From the NCBI GenBank assembly GCA_049340005.1, contig JBMPIY010000010.1: a stretch of DNA of 64,000 nucleotides. One strand, 5' to 3'. Within the stretch, counting starts at the first letter, position 1; every line of letters begins with the position of its first letter. This DNA is from CAXBDP01 sp963974465 (GTDB lineage Bacteria; Bacteroidota; Bacteroidia; Cytophagales; Cyclobacteriaceae). The notes below the pieces were generated by a model that made no database searches, was not told the origin of the DNA, and saw nothing but the letters and a program-made list of their open reading frames with translations. A program made the translations under genes and the position numbers. Positions 45,497 through 56,800 of this stretch are shown in pieces.

Positions 45497-46959
45497 TTTG
45501 GCTGCAAGGGTTCATTCTGATTTTATATTTCGGCTCATTGCTCTTTATTTTTGGTTATGGGCTAAGCCAATTACATTTGGTTTGGCTGTCTAGAAAGTTT
45601 TTTAAGCTGCAAAAAAAGACTGTAGAAGAGTCGGATTACTTTCCACTGGTGACTATTCAATTGCCTGTGTACAACGAAGCGTATGTTGTTGAGAGGCTCA
45701 TTGATTCTATAGCAAAAATAGACTGGCCTAAGGATAAATTGGAAATCCAAATTCTTGATGATAGTACAGATGAAAGTGTCCAAAAAATTGCCAATAAAGT
45801 TGCTGAATATCAAAGGATAGGGTTAGACATAAAGCAAGTTCGTCGTGAAGGAAGGGCGGGTTATAAAGCAGGCGCATTAGCTTATGGAATGAAGGAGGCA
45901 AAAGGAGAGTTTATCGCTATTTTTGATGCCGATTTTGTACCGAATCCAGATTTTCTCAAGCGATTGATTCCTGGAATGCTCGATCCCAAAGTGGGCGTGA
46001 TGCAAGCTAGGTGGGGGCATTTGAATAGAGATTATTCATTACTCACTCGACTACAAGCATTTGGTTTGGATGCACATTTTATGGTGGAGCATCCTGGTCG
46101 TAGTCAAGGAGGGCATTTTTTGAATTTCAATGGAACGGCAGGTATTTGGCGCAAGGCATGTATTGAAGATGCGGGAGGATGGGGCAGCGATACCCTTACC
46201 GAAGATTTGGATCTTAGCTATCGCGCTCAGCTCAAAGGTTGGAAGATTCACTACTTACCCGAAGTGGATGCTCCGGCAGAATTACCTATTGCCATGCCAG
46301 CCATTAAAAGTCAGCAATTTCGCTGGACAAAAGGAGCCGCAGAAACTAGTCGCAAACTGCTTTTGAAAGTTTGGAGATCAGATATTAAGCTTCTTTCCAA
46401 AATTCACGCTACCTATCATTTGCTTAATAGTACAGTCTTTATTGCCATTGTGATTTCGGCGATGGTGAGTATGCCCTTATTGCTTATCCGCAACCTCACA
46501 GATCGCTGGGACTTGGTCATCAATATTTCTTCTATTTTCATAATAGGCTACTTGTTTCTCGCCATTTTCTATTGGACAGGTTTCAGGAGGATTTATGGAC
46601 GAGGTTTCAAGACATTGATGCTTTTTCTCCCGAGAATGGCTATGTTATTATCCATTTTTTTGGGTTTATCGGTGCACAATGCCATTGCCGTAATGGAAGG
46701 CTGGCTAGGAAAAAAGAGTCCATTTATTCGTACACCCAAGTTCAACGCAATGGGAAATACAGGCACTTGGAAGGGCAATAAATATATGATCCAGAAATTG
46801 CCAATAGTCACCTATTTAGAGGCATTTCTCACATTGTATTTTGGTGCGGGATTGTACTTAGCATTTCATTTCCATGACTATGCACTTTTGCCATTTCATA
46901 CTTTATTGACGCTCGGATTTTTTCTAGTGACCAGCTATTCCATTAAGCATAGCCGATGA
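45493..46959 (+). CDS. Membrane-bound family 2 glycosyltransferase (cellulose synthase-like)
   Basis: 488 residues with one N-terminal and about four C-terminal membrane helices. The catalytic pattern is present: DDSTDES, DADFVPNPDFL, TLTEDLDLSYRAQLKGWK (the EDLDL box) and QQFRWTKGA (the QxxRW motif). It resembles the CESA-like/glucomannan synthase type and probably polymerises or attaches sugars at the inner membrane. It is coupled by ATGA to both flanking genes. Confidence 0.9.
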   Translation: MIWLQGFILILYFGSLLFIFGYGLSQLHLVWLSRKFFKLQKKTVEESDYFPLVTIQLPVYNEAYVVERLIDSIAKIDWPKDKLEIQILDDSTDESVQKIANKVAEYQRIGLDIKQVRREGRAGYKAGALAYGMKEAKGEFIAIFDADFVPNPDFLKRLIPGMLDPKVGVMQARWGHLNRDYSLLTRLQAFGLDAHFMVEHPGRSQGGHFLNFNGTAGIWRKACIEDAGGWGSDTLTEDLDLSYRAQLKGWKIHYLPEVDAPAELPIAMPAIKSQQFRWTKGAAETSRKLLLKVWRSDIKLLSKIHATYHLLNSTVFIAIVISAMVSMPLLLIRNLTDRWDLVINISSIFIIGYLFLAIFYWTGFRRIYGRGFKTLMLFLPRMAMLLSIFLGLSVHNAIAVMEGWLGKKSPFIRTPKFNAMGNTGTWKGNKYMIQKLPIVTYLEAFLTLYFGAGLYLAFHFHDYALLPFHTLLTLGFFLVTSYSIKHSR

Positions 46960-48275
46960 AGCCAAGCGTTCAAAATATCCTACTCATTTCAGCCTATTCA
47001 GGATTGCTTATTTGGATGGGATATGGAATTACTCGCAGTGAACATCATTTGCTTTTCCCTGTATTTGTTATGCTGTTTTTGGGAGGAATTTCCTTGAGTC
47101 GAAGATTCAACTCGATAAAGCAATTTCTAATCATTGGGATAGTATTGAGACTTCTATTACTATTTGCCACGCCCAATTTGTCAGACGATTATTTTCGCTT
47201 TGCTTGGGATGGTCGATTATGGGTAGCGGATGAACATCCCTTTTTGCAGACACCTAATCAGTGGCAAGAAGACCCAAACAAACCCGCAAGTTTAGACGCT
47301 GAACTTTATAAAGGGCTCAATTCAAAAGAATACCACAGCATTTATCCGAGTCTGCATCAAGTGGTTTTTTACATTAGTAGTACTATAGCCGGCAATGATT
47401 TGAAGATCAATATAATTGTAATACGATTGATCTTGATTTTGGGTGAAGTGGGTACCATGTGGCTGTTGGGTTATTTACTACATTTTTACTTCAAGCCCAT
47501 TTTTTGGTTGGGCTTTTATGCTTTTAACCCAATGGTGATTTTGGAGGTGACAGGGAATCTTCATTTCGAAGGGCTGATGCTGTTTTTTATAGCTTTGGCG
47601 GTGACATTACTATTGCATAAGCGACTTTGGCAAGCTGCAATTGCATTGGCTTTGGCCGTATCTACTAAATTACTTCCGCTGATTGCATTGCCTGTATTTA
47701 TTAGGCAATTGGGCTGGCAGAAAGGAATTATTTTCTCTGTATTAGCGATGCTGTTTTCCATACTTTCTTTCCTCCCGCTTTGGCACCCTGAGTTATTGGA
47801 AGCTATGAGTTCAAGTTTAGATTTGTACTTCCGTAAATTCGAATTCAATGGCAGTATTTATTTACTCGTTCGTGAATATGGCTTTTACAAAAAAGGCTTT
47901 AATATCATCGCAGATTCTGGGCCTGCATTGGCATTTACTTCATTTTTTCTCCTAGTTACTTTGCCATTTGTATTTAAGAAAAAGTGGAAAATCAGCGGTT
48001 GGTTATGCTTGAGCTGGACGGTTTACTTATTGCTCAGTACTACGGTGCATCCTTGGTATATCCTCCCGCTTTTGTTTTTTGGAATACTATCGGGGTGGTT
48101 GTATCCATTAGTTTGGTCATTTTTGATCTTTTTCACCTATTTGCAATATCCTGCTGGCGGCTATGTAGAAATGCCTTGGCTTATGGCCATTGAGTACCTA
48201 ATTGTGCTTGGTGTTTTAATTTTTGACCTGAAAAGGACTAAATTGCCTTTTCCTTTTGCAGGCAAACTATTATGA
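46956..48275 (+). CDS. GT-C type membrane glycosyltransferase
   Basis: 439 residues with ten or more hydrophobic segments. An early periplasmic loop contains NLSDDYFRFAWDGRLWVADEHPF, whose paired aspartates fit the catalytic acidic motif of GT-C enzymes that use polyprenyl-phosphate sugars (GT87-like). It probably uses a lipid-linked donor made by the first glycosyltransferase of the operon. Two octamers occur (47771, 48062). Confidence 0.82.
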   Translation: MKPSVQNILLISAYSGLLIWMGYGITRSEHHLLFPVFVMLFLGGISLSRRFNSIKQFLIIGIVLRLLLLFATPNLSDDYFRFAWDGRLWVADEHPFLQTPNQWQEDPNKPASLDAELYKGLNSKEYHSIYPSLHQVVFYISSTIAGNDLKINIIVIRLILILGEVGTMWLLGYLLHFYFKPIFWLGFYAFNPMVILEVTGNLHFEGLMLFFIALAVTLLLHKRLWQAAIALALAVSTKLLPLIALPVFIRQLGWQKGIIFSVLAMLFSILSFLPLWHPELLEAMSSSLDLYFRKFEFNGSIYLLVREYGFYKKGFNIIADSGPALAFTSFFLLVTLPFVFKKKWKISGWLCLSWTVYLLLSTTVHPWYILPLLFFGILSGWLYPLVWSFLIFFTYLQYPAGGYVEMPWLMAIEYLIVLGVLIFDLKRTKLPFPFAGKLL

Positions 48276-49096
48276 AATACTTCCTTTTCTTAATTCTCTT
48301 TTGCGCATATTTCTCGAGTCTTGGTCAATACAAATTGTTATTGCTAGAAGATGGAAATCTTCCCAAAGGAGCCGAAATACAACAAAGTGATTTAGAAAAT
48401 ACTGAATTTGCCATTGCCCTAGATAGTGAAGGAAATCTGCTGGAATGGTCGAATTCTACGGGCAACAAGCCTTTAAAAATTCCTGCCGAAGTATTGAAAT
48501 TGGCGGATTTTGAGACTTGGCAGAGCAAGTGGCTAAATCCTTATTTCGGAATGAGTCCTTCCACGATTCAATACCTAAGGTCAGATTCAATGGCGGCACT
48601 TTTGGAAATGCCAGCAATGGAAATGCCGATGCCCAGCTCATCGCAGCTTTATTCATCGATGGTAGGCCTCACTTGGACACCCGATGATTCGGTAAGAAGT
48701 TGGGAAGTGGAGTTTAGAAATCAATACGATGAAACTGTAGGGGTAGAAACGGTAGAAGAAAACAAGCTGAAATTGGTGTTGGATAATGGCGAAAAGGTGA
48801 GTGTATATGTGCGCAATCCACGAACCATGGAAGGCTCGGGAGTATTTGTGCTCAATGGAATGACTAGTCCAGCCAAAGAAAAATATGCGGGGGGAATTAG
48901 GCAAATTATTCAAGCAAGTGGAGAAGCTAGTATTGCAAGCCATTTATTAAAAGCGGCTTATTTTGAAAGTAAAGGCCTTTATGTAGATGCGTTAAGTGAG
49001 TATGTGTTATTGACAATTTCTTATCCTGATGAAGATTTTGCAGAGGATTTACTCCGTTGGTATATATTTCGTCATGCATTCCGTCCTTGGTTTTAG
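48272..49096 (+). CDS. Hypothetical secreted protein of the glycosyltransferase operon
   Basis: 274 residues with a clear signal peptide (FLILFCAYFSSLGQ) and no lipobox. No family recognised. The ATGA overlap with the GT-C gene ties it to the pathway. The middle contains a predicted beta-rich stretch (TWTPDDSVRSWEVEF). Confidence 0.75.
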   Translation: MKYFLFLILFCAYFSSLGQYKLLLLEDGNLPKGAEIQQSDLENTEFAIALDSEGNLLEWSNSTGNKPLKIPAEVLKLADFETWQSKWLNPYFGMSPSTIQYLRSDSMAALLEMPAMEMPMPSSSQLYSSMVGLTWTPDDSVRSWEVEFRNQYDETVGVETVEENKLKLVLDNGEKVSVYVRNPRTMEGSGVFVLNGMTSPAKEKYAGGIRQIIQASGEASIASHLLKAAYFESKGLYVDALSEYVLLTISYPDEDFAEDLLRWYIFRHAFRPWF

Positions 49097-49145
49097 TCTT
49101 AATCCGAATAATGGCGTAAATTCGTGCCCGTAAAAATCTGCTGCA

Positions 49146-49778
49146 TTGAAGTATCTTAAGTATTTTCTTATCTCTATTGCGATTATTGCTATCGACCAAG
49201 CTTTAAAACTTTGGGTTCATCAAAACATGTTTCTGGGTGAAGAAATCATGGTAGTGGACGATTGGTTTCGTTTGCTTTATGTATTGAATCCAGGCTTTGC
49301 TTATGGCTTAAAGTTAGACTGGGAATACGGCAAATTGGCGTTGAGTTTATTTAGACTAGTTGCGACGGGTTTTATTGCTTGGTATTTATATAAATTGATC
49401 AAAGAAGAGATGCCCAAAGGCTTGCTTGTATGCCTAGCAATGGTGCTAGGTGGTGCTACAGGTAATTTGATCGACAGTGTTTTTTATGGCGTATGGTTCA
49501 ATAATGCTCCTTATGGCTCCCTTTTCGATCTTTTTCACGGTCAAGTAATTGATATGTTTTACTTCCCCATTTGGGAGGGCTACTTGCCGGATTGGTTGCC
49601 ATTCAAAGGTGGCGATTATTTTATCTTCTTCCGTCCGGTATTCAATGTCGCTGATGCATTTGTCTTTACGGGTTTTGCCACAATTCTGCTTTTTCAGAAG
49701 AAATTGCTTAAGGAAAAAAGTCCAAAGCAAACTAATATTGAATCAAGCTCAACTGAAAAAGAGGAGCCACTTTTATAA
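49146..49778 (+). CDS. lspA: Lipoprotein signal peptidase
   Basis: 210 residues, four membrane helices. The catalytic aspartates are in GNLIDSVFYG and FNVADAFVFTG. The first motif has S instead of the usual R after the aspartate. The ~45-residue insert between the motifs (including IWEGYLPDWLPFKGGDYFIFF) is common in Bacteroidota LspA. It cleaves the signal peptide of lipoproteins. It seems to begin with TTG at 49146, 49 bp behind the preceding gene. Confidence 0.93.
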   Translation: MKYLKYFLISIAIIAIDQALKLWVHQNMFLGEEIMVVDDWFRLLYVLNPGFAYGLKLDWEYGKLALSLFRLVATGFIAWYLYKLIKEEMPKGLLVCLAMVLGGATGNLIDSVFYGVWFNNAPYGSLFDLFHGQVIDMFYFPIWEGYLPDWLPFKGGDYFIFFRPVFNVADAFVFTGFATILLFQKKLLKEKSPKQTNIESSSTEKEEPLL

Positions 49779-50363
49779 AGGCATCATTTTTATTAATCAG
49801 TAATTAGTCCCTGAAACACCCATAGCTGTGATAAGCTAATCCTGTAGAATTTATTGACTTTAAGCATCTCAAGTGAGAGAGATTTTTTTCCTTAAAATAC
49901 AACAGGTCGAGTAAAAATCATATTAGCATATCCTAATTATTGTGTTTGCCTTCGTCAGGTTTACTTGAATTCTTCAATTGAAAGAATTTTAATTTTCTCG
50001 AAATTAAAATTAACTATAACCTTGGGTTAAAAGTTGAATGTATATTTATTGATTTATGTATTATTTGTTATTCAGGGCTAAAAATACACTTTTGAGTGAT
50101 TGTTAATTACCTTTTGTTCCTAATTAGGATGCTGGATGGGTTTTTAAAATTATACTTTAAAATAGAAAAATATTGTAAAAAATCTGAATCATTGCATTAA
50201 ATTTATTTATCACAAAAAATTTTCAATTCGTTGATTTTTAATTCATTAAGAATTATACAAATTATTCTAAGAAGTTTTAATGGTTAGTTTCTTCAAATTT
50301 GGTATAGAATATAATTTTTAGTTCTACCTTGTATGGAATATCCATTGCAAACCATGTAGAACT
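49779..50363. other. AT-rich intergenic region with shared surface-gene leader
   Basis: 585 bp without a coding frame. The last ~70 bp (from about 50300) match the leaders of the two downstream surface genes at 53806-53874 and 61103-61172 (GGTATAGAATATAAT, then a TAnCTTG/TACTTTG word and the start codon), suggesting one shared promoter. Nothing else stands out. Confidence 0.6.
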
Positions 50364-53159
50364 ATGATTAAAACCTTTACAAATTATTACAAATATTTAG
50401 TATTTTCTGTCTTACTCCTTTTAGTTATAGGCTTTAATCAATCGGTTTATTCCCAAACTGCTACAGCTCCTGTGGGAGATGGCAGCTCTGGGAATCCCTA
50501 CCAAATTGCTACCTTGGAAAATTTGTATTGGATAGCAACTACGTTTAATACAAATTTAAGTAAACATTATTTACAAACAGCTGACATTGATGCCAGTTCA
50601 ACCACCTCATGGACTACTACTGGAGGTACTGGCTGGATGGGAATTGCTACCTATTCTGATTTTATAGGCACTTATGATGGTGGTGGATACTCCATTCGGA
50701 ACCTATACACCATGAAGACTAGTTTCATGAATGTTGGGCTTTTTGGTACAATTGGTGTGGGTGGTATAGTGAAAAATTTGCGCCTAGTTAATACCAGAAT
50801 GACTGGTTTTTTAAGAGCTGGTGCATTGGCGGCTGAAGCGGAAGGTGCGATAATTAGTAATGTAATATCTGTAGGCGGTACAGTAAGTGCTGGAAGTAAT
50901 GTTGGTGGTTTGGTTGGTCAAAGTAATTTAGCTACCACAATCACAAATTGTTATTCTAGTACAACTGTGTCAGGTAGCGGAACTCAAAAAGGAGGTCTTT
51001 CTGGAAACCTACTGGCTTCTTCGGTCATTACAAATTCATATTCTATCGGTCAGGTAAGCGGTACAGGAGGTGGCTTGGTTGGATCCATTACTAGTAGCAC
51101 TGTAACCAATAGCTTCTATAATTCAGAGACGAGTGGTAAGAGTGATACCGGTAAAGGAGTACCCAAAACTACAGCTCAGCTGAAGACTTTAGCTACTTTC
51201 ACTACTGATATAGATCCAAATGATTGGGATTTTACTGCAGGTACAGGTGTTTGGGCGATCAACCCTACAGGGTATATTTCTTATCCCTATTTGCAAGGAT
51301 TTACCTACGATGTACCTGGGACTATACCAGCGGTTAATCCAATTCTTGGTTTGGAAGTTTCTGCACCTACGTCCTATGAATGGGCTGGCGGTACAGATGA
51401 AGCTGGCGAGGCAGGTAATTGGGATAATGGTTTACCCCCTACCGGCGCCGATATAGTGATTCCAGAGGGAGCGATACCTTACCCTGTTTTCGAGGCAGAT
51501 ATAGAACTGGGCAACATTACCATTGAGCCGAATGCGACGCTTACGATGGCTCCAAGCTTCCGATTGGACATCACAGAAGATAGCAATATCACTATCGGAG
51601 CGGGAGGAAAACTGATCCTCAAAAGTGATGGCACAGGTACCGCGTACATTGGTAGCTTTACAGGAACAAGTACGATCACCGGTACGGTGTTACAAGAGCG
51701 CTACATTATGGGCAGCAATCGTAGTTTCCGCTTTATGGGACATCCTTTTAACAGTGCGATTCCTTTGAGTGCTTTAGGCGATAAAATTGACATTACGGGC
51801 CCTGGCACAGGTTTCACCCCTACTGCCACGAATGAACCTTCGGCGTTTTATTATGATCCAGTGACAGGCGATGGGGATGCAGAGAATGATGGCGGCTGGA
51901 CAGCGTTTACGGCGATGGATGACAGTTGGGAACGATACCAAGGCATCCGTGTCTTAGTACGTGGTTCGAAAGGCCAAGCCGGCAGTTTTGATGATATAGA
52001 ATACACACCAGATGCGGTGACCTTCGAATGGGAGGGTGAGGTGAATACAGGAACCCAAACGATAATGTTAGAGTTTGGGTTTGGTGATATATTTGACACA
52101 GATGAACAAAAATCAGACTTCAACTTGGTGGGTAATCCTTTCCCTTCAGCGATCAATTTGAAGGCAATCTCCCGCAGTGCTGGGATGGTAGTCGGTAGTT
52201 TCTATATCTGGCAGCCAAGAGAGAGCCCAAGTGGTACATCAGGCCGTGGAGGAGCATATTTAACAGAGCCTTTCGATACAGGTAATCCAACATTTATTTT
52301 ACCCACAGGAGGAGCCTTTTTTATTCGTTCTAGTGAGGAAGGTACATCAATAACCATAGAAGAAGCAGACAAAGTAAGTAGCAATGAGCCACTACAAGGC
52401 TCTGCTGGTAGCACCCTGAGAATGGATAGCAATGTAGCTAGTAAATATGGCAGCAATAGTATCCAATTAGTACTGAGTAGCGAAGACGAATGGTGGGATC
52501 GAAGCTTGGTTTTCTTCAAAGAAGATGGAGTAAACACCAGCCAAGACAGAGAAGATGCCTCGAAACTGGCGAACCCAGAAGTGAACCTATTCACTGTAAG
52601 TTCCGATGACTTTGCAATGGCGATAGATGCTCGTCCCTACCAAGAAGCTGAAGGAGTAGAAACTAATACCAACCACATTCCCTTACATATCCTCAGTCCT
52701 GCAAGAGCATACACGCTTAGCTTACCAGACTTCGACCTTGAAGAAGGCCGAACACTAAGACTGTATGATCGTTTCACCGAAGAATACATCACTCTAGCAA
52801 AAGGCACGACGTACGGCTTTGAGGTAACGGAGGATCCAAGCACCAAAGGCCACCGATTTGATATCGTGATGGGTATTGAGGTGATCACCAGTATCAACCC
52901 AAGCGGCAGTCGTTTCCAAGCATTCTTGCTACCAAACCCAGCACAGGAGCAGGTGAGGATCAGCATCCAAAAACCGGATCATATAGCAGAGACCACTGTA
53001 AAGATAGTCTCAATGGCTGGCGTAGAAGTGAGCAATGAAAAGTTGACCACAGAAACAACGGAACTAGATATCAATCTGAGCCAATTGAGCAAGGGTATCT
53101 ACTTAGTAGAAATCACGCATGGTACCGAGCGGATAGTAAAACGCCTGATCGTAAACTAA
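50364..53159 (+). CDS. GLUG-repeat surface protein with T9SS type A sorting domain (copy 1)
   Basis: 931 residues. A signal peptide ends near SVYSQ (residue 31). The conserved opening GDGSSGNPYQIATLENLYWIA introduces GLUG-type repeats (residues about 60-270; GGLVGQSN, GGLSGN, GGLVGS), which form a beta-solenoid as in bacterial adhesins. A central beta-rich part (AGNWDNGLPPTGADIVIPEGA, then low-complexity IEPNATLTM) and a final ~80-residue T9SS type A sorting domain follow (LPNPAQEQVRISIQ ... KGIYLVEI). So it is exported by T9SS and probably attached to the cell surface. One octamer at 51600. Followed by a hairpin and a PID-CTERM gene. Confidence 0.9.
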   Translation: MIKTFTNYYKYLVFSVLLLLVIGFNQSVYSQTATAPVGDGSSGNPYQIATLENLYWIATTFNTNLSKHYLQTADIDASSTTSWTTTGGTGWMGIATYSDFIGTYDGGGYSIRNLYTMKTSFMNVGLFGTIGVGGIVKNLRLVNTRMTGFLRAGALAAEAEGAIISNVISVGGTVSAGSNVGGLVGQSNLATTITNCYSSTTVSGSGTQKGGLSGNLLASSVITNSYSIGQVSGTGGGLVGSITSSTVTNSFYNSETSGKSDTGKGVPKTTAQLKTLATFTTDIDPNDWDFTAGTGVWAINPTGYISYPYLQGFTYDVPGTIPAVNPILGLEVSAPTSYEWAGGTDEAGEAGNWDNGLPPTGADIVIPEGAIPYPVFEADIELGNITIEPNATLTMAPSFRLDITEDSNITIGAGGKLILKSDGTGTAYIGSFTGTSTITGTVLQERYIMGSNRSFRFMGHPFNSAIPLSALGDKIDITGPGTGFTPTATNEPSAFYYDPVTGDGDAENDGGWTAFTAMDDSWERYQGIRVLVRGSKGQAGSFDDIEYTPDAVTFEWEGEVNTGTQTIMLEFGFGDIFDTDEQKSDFNLVGNPFPSAINLKAISRSAGMVVGSFYIWQPRESPSGTSGRGGAYLTEPFDTGNPTFILPTGGAFFIRSSEEGTSITIEEADKVSSNEPLQGSAGSTLRMDSNVASKYGSNSIQLVLSSEDEWWDRSLVFFKEDGVNTSQDREDASKLANPEVNLFTVSSDDFAMAIDARPYQEAEGVETNTNHIPLHILSPARAYTLSLPDFDLEEGRTLRLYDRFTEEYITLAKGTTYGFEVTEDPSTKGHRFDIVMGIEVITSINPSGSRFQAFLLPNPAQEQVRISIQKPDHIAETTVKIVSMAGVEVSNEKLTTETTELDINLSQLSKGIYLVEITHGTERIVKRLIVN

Positions 53160-53180
53160 ACCGAACCCAACCAAAAGAAA

Positions 53181-53205
53181 GCGGGAGGGTAGACCATCCT
53201 CCCGC
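53181..53205. terminator. Hairpin made of an inverted pair of the octamer GCGGGAGG
   Basis: GCGGGAGG (53181-53188) faces CCTCCCGC (53198-53205), giving an 8-bp GC stem that two further pairs (one G-T) extend to 10 bp. It follows the surface-gene stop by 21 bp. No long T-run follows, so termination would be partial, leaving the PID-CTERM gene on the same transcript. Confidence 0.75.
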
Positions 53206-53240
53206 TGAATTACTCAAAACACAAAGCAACTCAAGAATCG

Positions 53241-53450
53241 ATGAAATATACTCTCCTTACCCTTAGCCTCTTGTTCTTGTCCGCACTGAGCTATGCGCAA
53301 ACCTTTGGCGGGCCACCGAGCTTTACACCCGACGTATTAGATAACCCAATCGATGGTGGCTTAAGCTTACTTCTTGGTGCAGGAGCCGCTTATGGGGCTA
53401 AGAAGTTACGCGATAAGAGAAAGACAAATAAAGATCGGAAGAGAAAGTAA
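53241..53450 (+). CDS. Short PID-CTERM sorting-domain protein (copy 1)
   Basis: 69 residues: signal peptide ending at SYAQ, a 19-residue spacer (TFGGPPSFTPDVLDN), the PID motif NPIDGGLSLLLGAGAAYGAKK with a hydrophobic stretch, and a basic end (RKTNKDRKRK). This is the tripartite layout of the PID-CTERM class, whose processing enzyme is not established. From SYAQ onward it is identical in sequence to the copy at 60526, only the signal peptide differs. Confidence 0.85.
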   Translation: MKYTLLTLSLLFLSALSYAQTFGGPPSFTPDVLDNPIDGGLSLLLGAGAAYGAKKLRDKRKTNKDRKRK

Positions 53451-53874
53451 TAGTTTCTATTCTAGTTCGTTCAGATGGTTTAGCCACAATTGTGCTTTTT
53501 AAAAAGGAGTTTGCTCAAAACAAAGTGACGAATTCAAGTACTACAACTCAGTAAAAGTAATTTGTTGAAAAATTGTTGTTCATGTATATTTATATGTCAT
53601 TAGATTAAGTAATGTTTTTTTTCATTCGTTTTTATGTGTTTTATTTAATGTAAAAGTTATATTTGAAATTACTTAGTTAAAATAAAATAAATGGTTTTTT
53701 ACGTGAAATATTTTCCACTTAATTTCGTAATAAGTAATTGGTTATCAATGCTATAATCGAATATCTAAAATGGATTTATCAACTTTTTTAAAGGCGATAC
53801 TTCAGATTTAGTATAGAATATGATTATTAGTTTTATCTTGCTTTTTTGATTTTCCATTGAAAACCATAAAAGCG
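53451..53874. repeat. Intergenic spacer repeated at 60736-61172
   Basis: Over 400 bp without a gene. Much of it is nearly identical to 60736-61172, for example the block at 53566-53680 with ATATGTCATTAGATTAAGTA and the leader just before the start codon. It marks the boundary of a tandem segmental duplication. Confidence 0.8.
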
Positions 53875-56800
53875 ATGATTAAAACTTCTACTAAAAATCA
53901 AAATCTTTTTTTTTTCATATTCTTACTTCTCTTTACACTAGGGTTTAATATTAACATTCAGGCGCAAACAGCTACAGTACCTGTCAATGGTGACGGAAGC
54001 CCTGGAGATCCCTATCAAATTGCAACTTTAGAAAATTTGTATTGGATAGCGGCAACAGATGCTGTAGTAGCTAGTCCGGATCGTACAACTAGGCAAGGTT
54101 ATCACTACATTCAAACTGCCAACATAGATGCTTCGGCTACCACAAGCTGGTTTGCAGGTGAAGGTTGGCTGCCGATAAGCAGTTTCACTGGGTCATATAA
54201 TGGAGATGGTTATGTTGTAAGTGATTTATATATAAATCGTCCATTAGAACCTTTTATGGGTTTATTTTCATATTTAAATGGAGGGAAGGTTGAGGGTCTT
54301 GGGGTGGTTGATGTGAATATATCCGGCCAAGATGTTTTAGGTGGTTTGGTAGCTGTTGTAGACTTAGGTTCAACAGTTACGGAATGTTTTGCTACAGGAA
54401 GTGTAACAGGAAGGAATAATATTGGTGGTTTAGTTGGTGTAATAAATCAAGCAATAATTTCAAACTCTTATTCAAGGGTTTCATTATCAGCCAGTGGAAT
54501 GTTTGCTGGAGGCCTAATTGGTGCTTTTATAAGTTCTACAGTCACTAATTCTTATTCAACCGGAAATATAGGAGGCGCAGCAACAAGTAAAGGTGGATTG
54601 ATTGGACAAATTCAGACGGCAGGCACCATAACGAACAGTTTTTGGGATACCGATACTTCTAATCAAGCTACATCGGCAGGTGGCACTGGTAAAACAACTG
54701 TACAGATGAAGACGCAATCAACCTTTACCGATGCGGGATGGGATTTCACTTCAATTTGGTCTATATGTTCAGGTGTAAATGATGATTATCCCAATGTATC
54801 TTTTACAGGAGGAATTGCATCAGAGGCACCTGTTGTTGGTGATGGCACCGTTGGTACCCCTTTTCAAATTGCGACTTTGGCGAATTTAAAATGGATTACC
54901 GAAAGTGCTGGAAGATGGAATGCTCACTATATCCAAACGGCTGATATTGATGCTTCTTCAACGGCTAATTGGAATTGTGGAGAAGGTTGGAGTCCTATTG
55001 GAGATAATAATTTTAATTTTATTGGGTCATATAATGGTGATGGACATACAATTAATGGCTTAACAATCAATAGGCCTTCTGATGGTTTTATTGGTCTATT
55101 TGGGTACATTAATGGTGGGACGGTGAGTAATTTGGGAATGACTCAGGTAAACATTAATGCATCTGATGGAATAGGAGCAATTGTAGGCTTTTGTGAAGGT
55201 TGTTCTATTAATGACACTTATAGCACAGGTACTATTGAATCATCATTCGGAAGTACCGGAGGAATTGTTGGATCAATGATAACTAGTTCATCTTTACTTA
55301 ACTCTTTCAGTCATGTTTCGATTAATAATTCAAGTGGAAATAATGTAGGTGGTTTAGCAGGTTCTGTGAATTCTAGCTCTACCGTAACTGGATCCTTTTC
55401 TACTGGAACAATTTCTAGTAATGCAGGTCAAATTGGAGGAATTGTTGGGAGCTTATCAAGTTCACAAATTCAAAATTGCTACAGCCTAAGTTCTGTCTCT
55501 GGCAATAATTATGTGGGAGGAGGTGCTGGATCGGTCTCCTCTGGAACGATCATTAATAGCTATAGCACTGGTTTAGTTAGTAGTCCGGGTGCCAATATTG
55601 GGGGATTCGTTGGCCTGTTATTTGGAACAAATACCTTCACCAATAATTTTTGGGATACGGAGACTTCTGGGAATTTGACTTCTGATGGCGCCACAGGAAA
55701 AACCACTGCCGAGATGAAAACCCTAATGACATTTACTGGTTGGGACTTTACCGCCAGTACAGGAGATTGGAACATTAATCCGGCTGGCTATATTTCGTAT
55801 CCCTATTTGCAAGGATTTGCCTACGATTTGCCCGAAATAACTCCTGCCGTAAATCCAATCCCGGGTTTAGTTTCGATTGCTGCTATAGGTTCTATCACTA
55901 TAACTAGTGATCCTAGTGACCCTGCATCTGATTGGATGATAAGTGATGGTAAACTAATCCCGCTAAAAGATGGTGCCAAAGTGAATGTAAGTGAAGTAAC
56001 TTCTGCATTAGCCACTGGCGATCTCATTATTGAAGCAGTAACAGATGTGATTATTGATGCGAATATTGCTCCGGTGCTTCCTGCGGCTAGGAATCTAACT
56101 CTTAAAGCAGGTCGAGATGTCATGCTTGAAGTTACTCGTACTATAGAGCCTTCAGCCCAGGCTCTTAACACAATATTCTGGTCTGATGCTGATGGAAATG
56201 ATGAAGGAATGATTTGGATCAAAGAGTCCACAACAATCAACACTAATGGGGGGCATCTTTGGATGGGTGGAGGAAGTGGTACAGTTACATGGAATAGCTT
56301 AGCGGTTGGTGATGGCAATGCAACTGGTAGTTTCGCCTTTATCCCTGGAGATAATTCTTCTACAACACAAAATGGTTTTCACGGAATTACTTTAGACTTA
56401 CAAGTTACTATCCAAACAGGTGCAGGGCACATTGAATTAAATGGACAAAGCGGAAATCAATATGCACCAACACTAGCTTCCAGTCCATATAGTACGAATG
56501 TTGGCGTTTACTTGGGGGATGGTTCACAGACTTCAACTATCTCAGGTAACATTACAATAAATGGCACTGCACGATTAACTTCAGACCAGCCTTCATCTGG
56601 TTGTACAGCTTGTGGTTTTAGATACGGTATACTATTCCATAGAGCAAGCCAATCCTCTCCAAGACAAATTATGGTGAGTACTCAGTCCGGTAATATTGTA
56701 CTCAATGGTTTGGCTCAAGATTATACAGGAAGCACTACGGATTTGATGAATAGTGGTGGCGTTACGATGTTTGCTGGAACACAAGGTCAAGTTGTTTCGA

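Noticed and set aside
49446..49730. Antisense frames across lspA and the surface genes
   Set aside because: They are shadows of well-supported genes on the other strand, with no domain or codon-use support.
53181..53205. The octamer as a ribosome-binding site
   Set aside because: It contains a GGAGG-like core, but most copies are inside genes, on both strands and not at a fixed distance from start codons.
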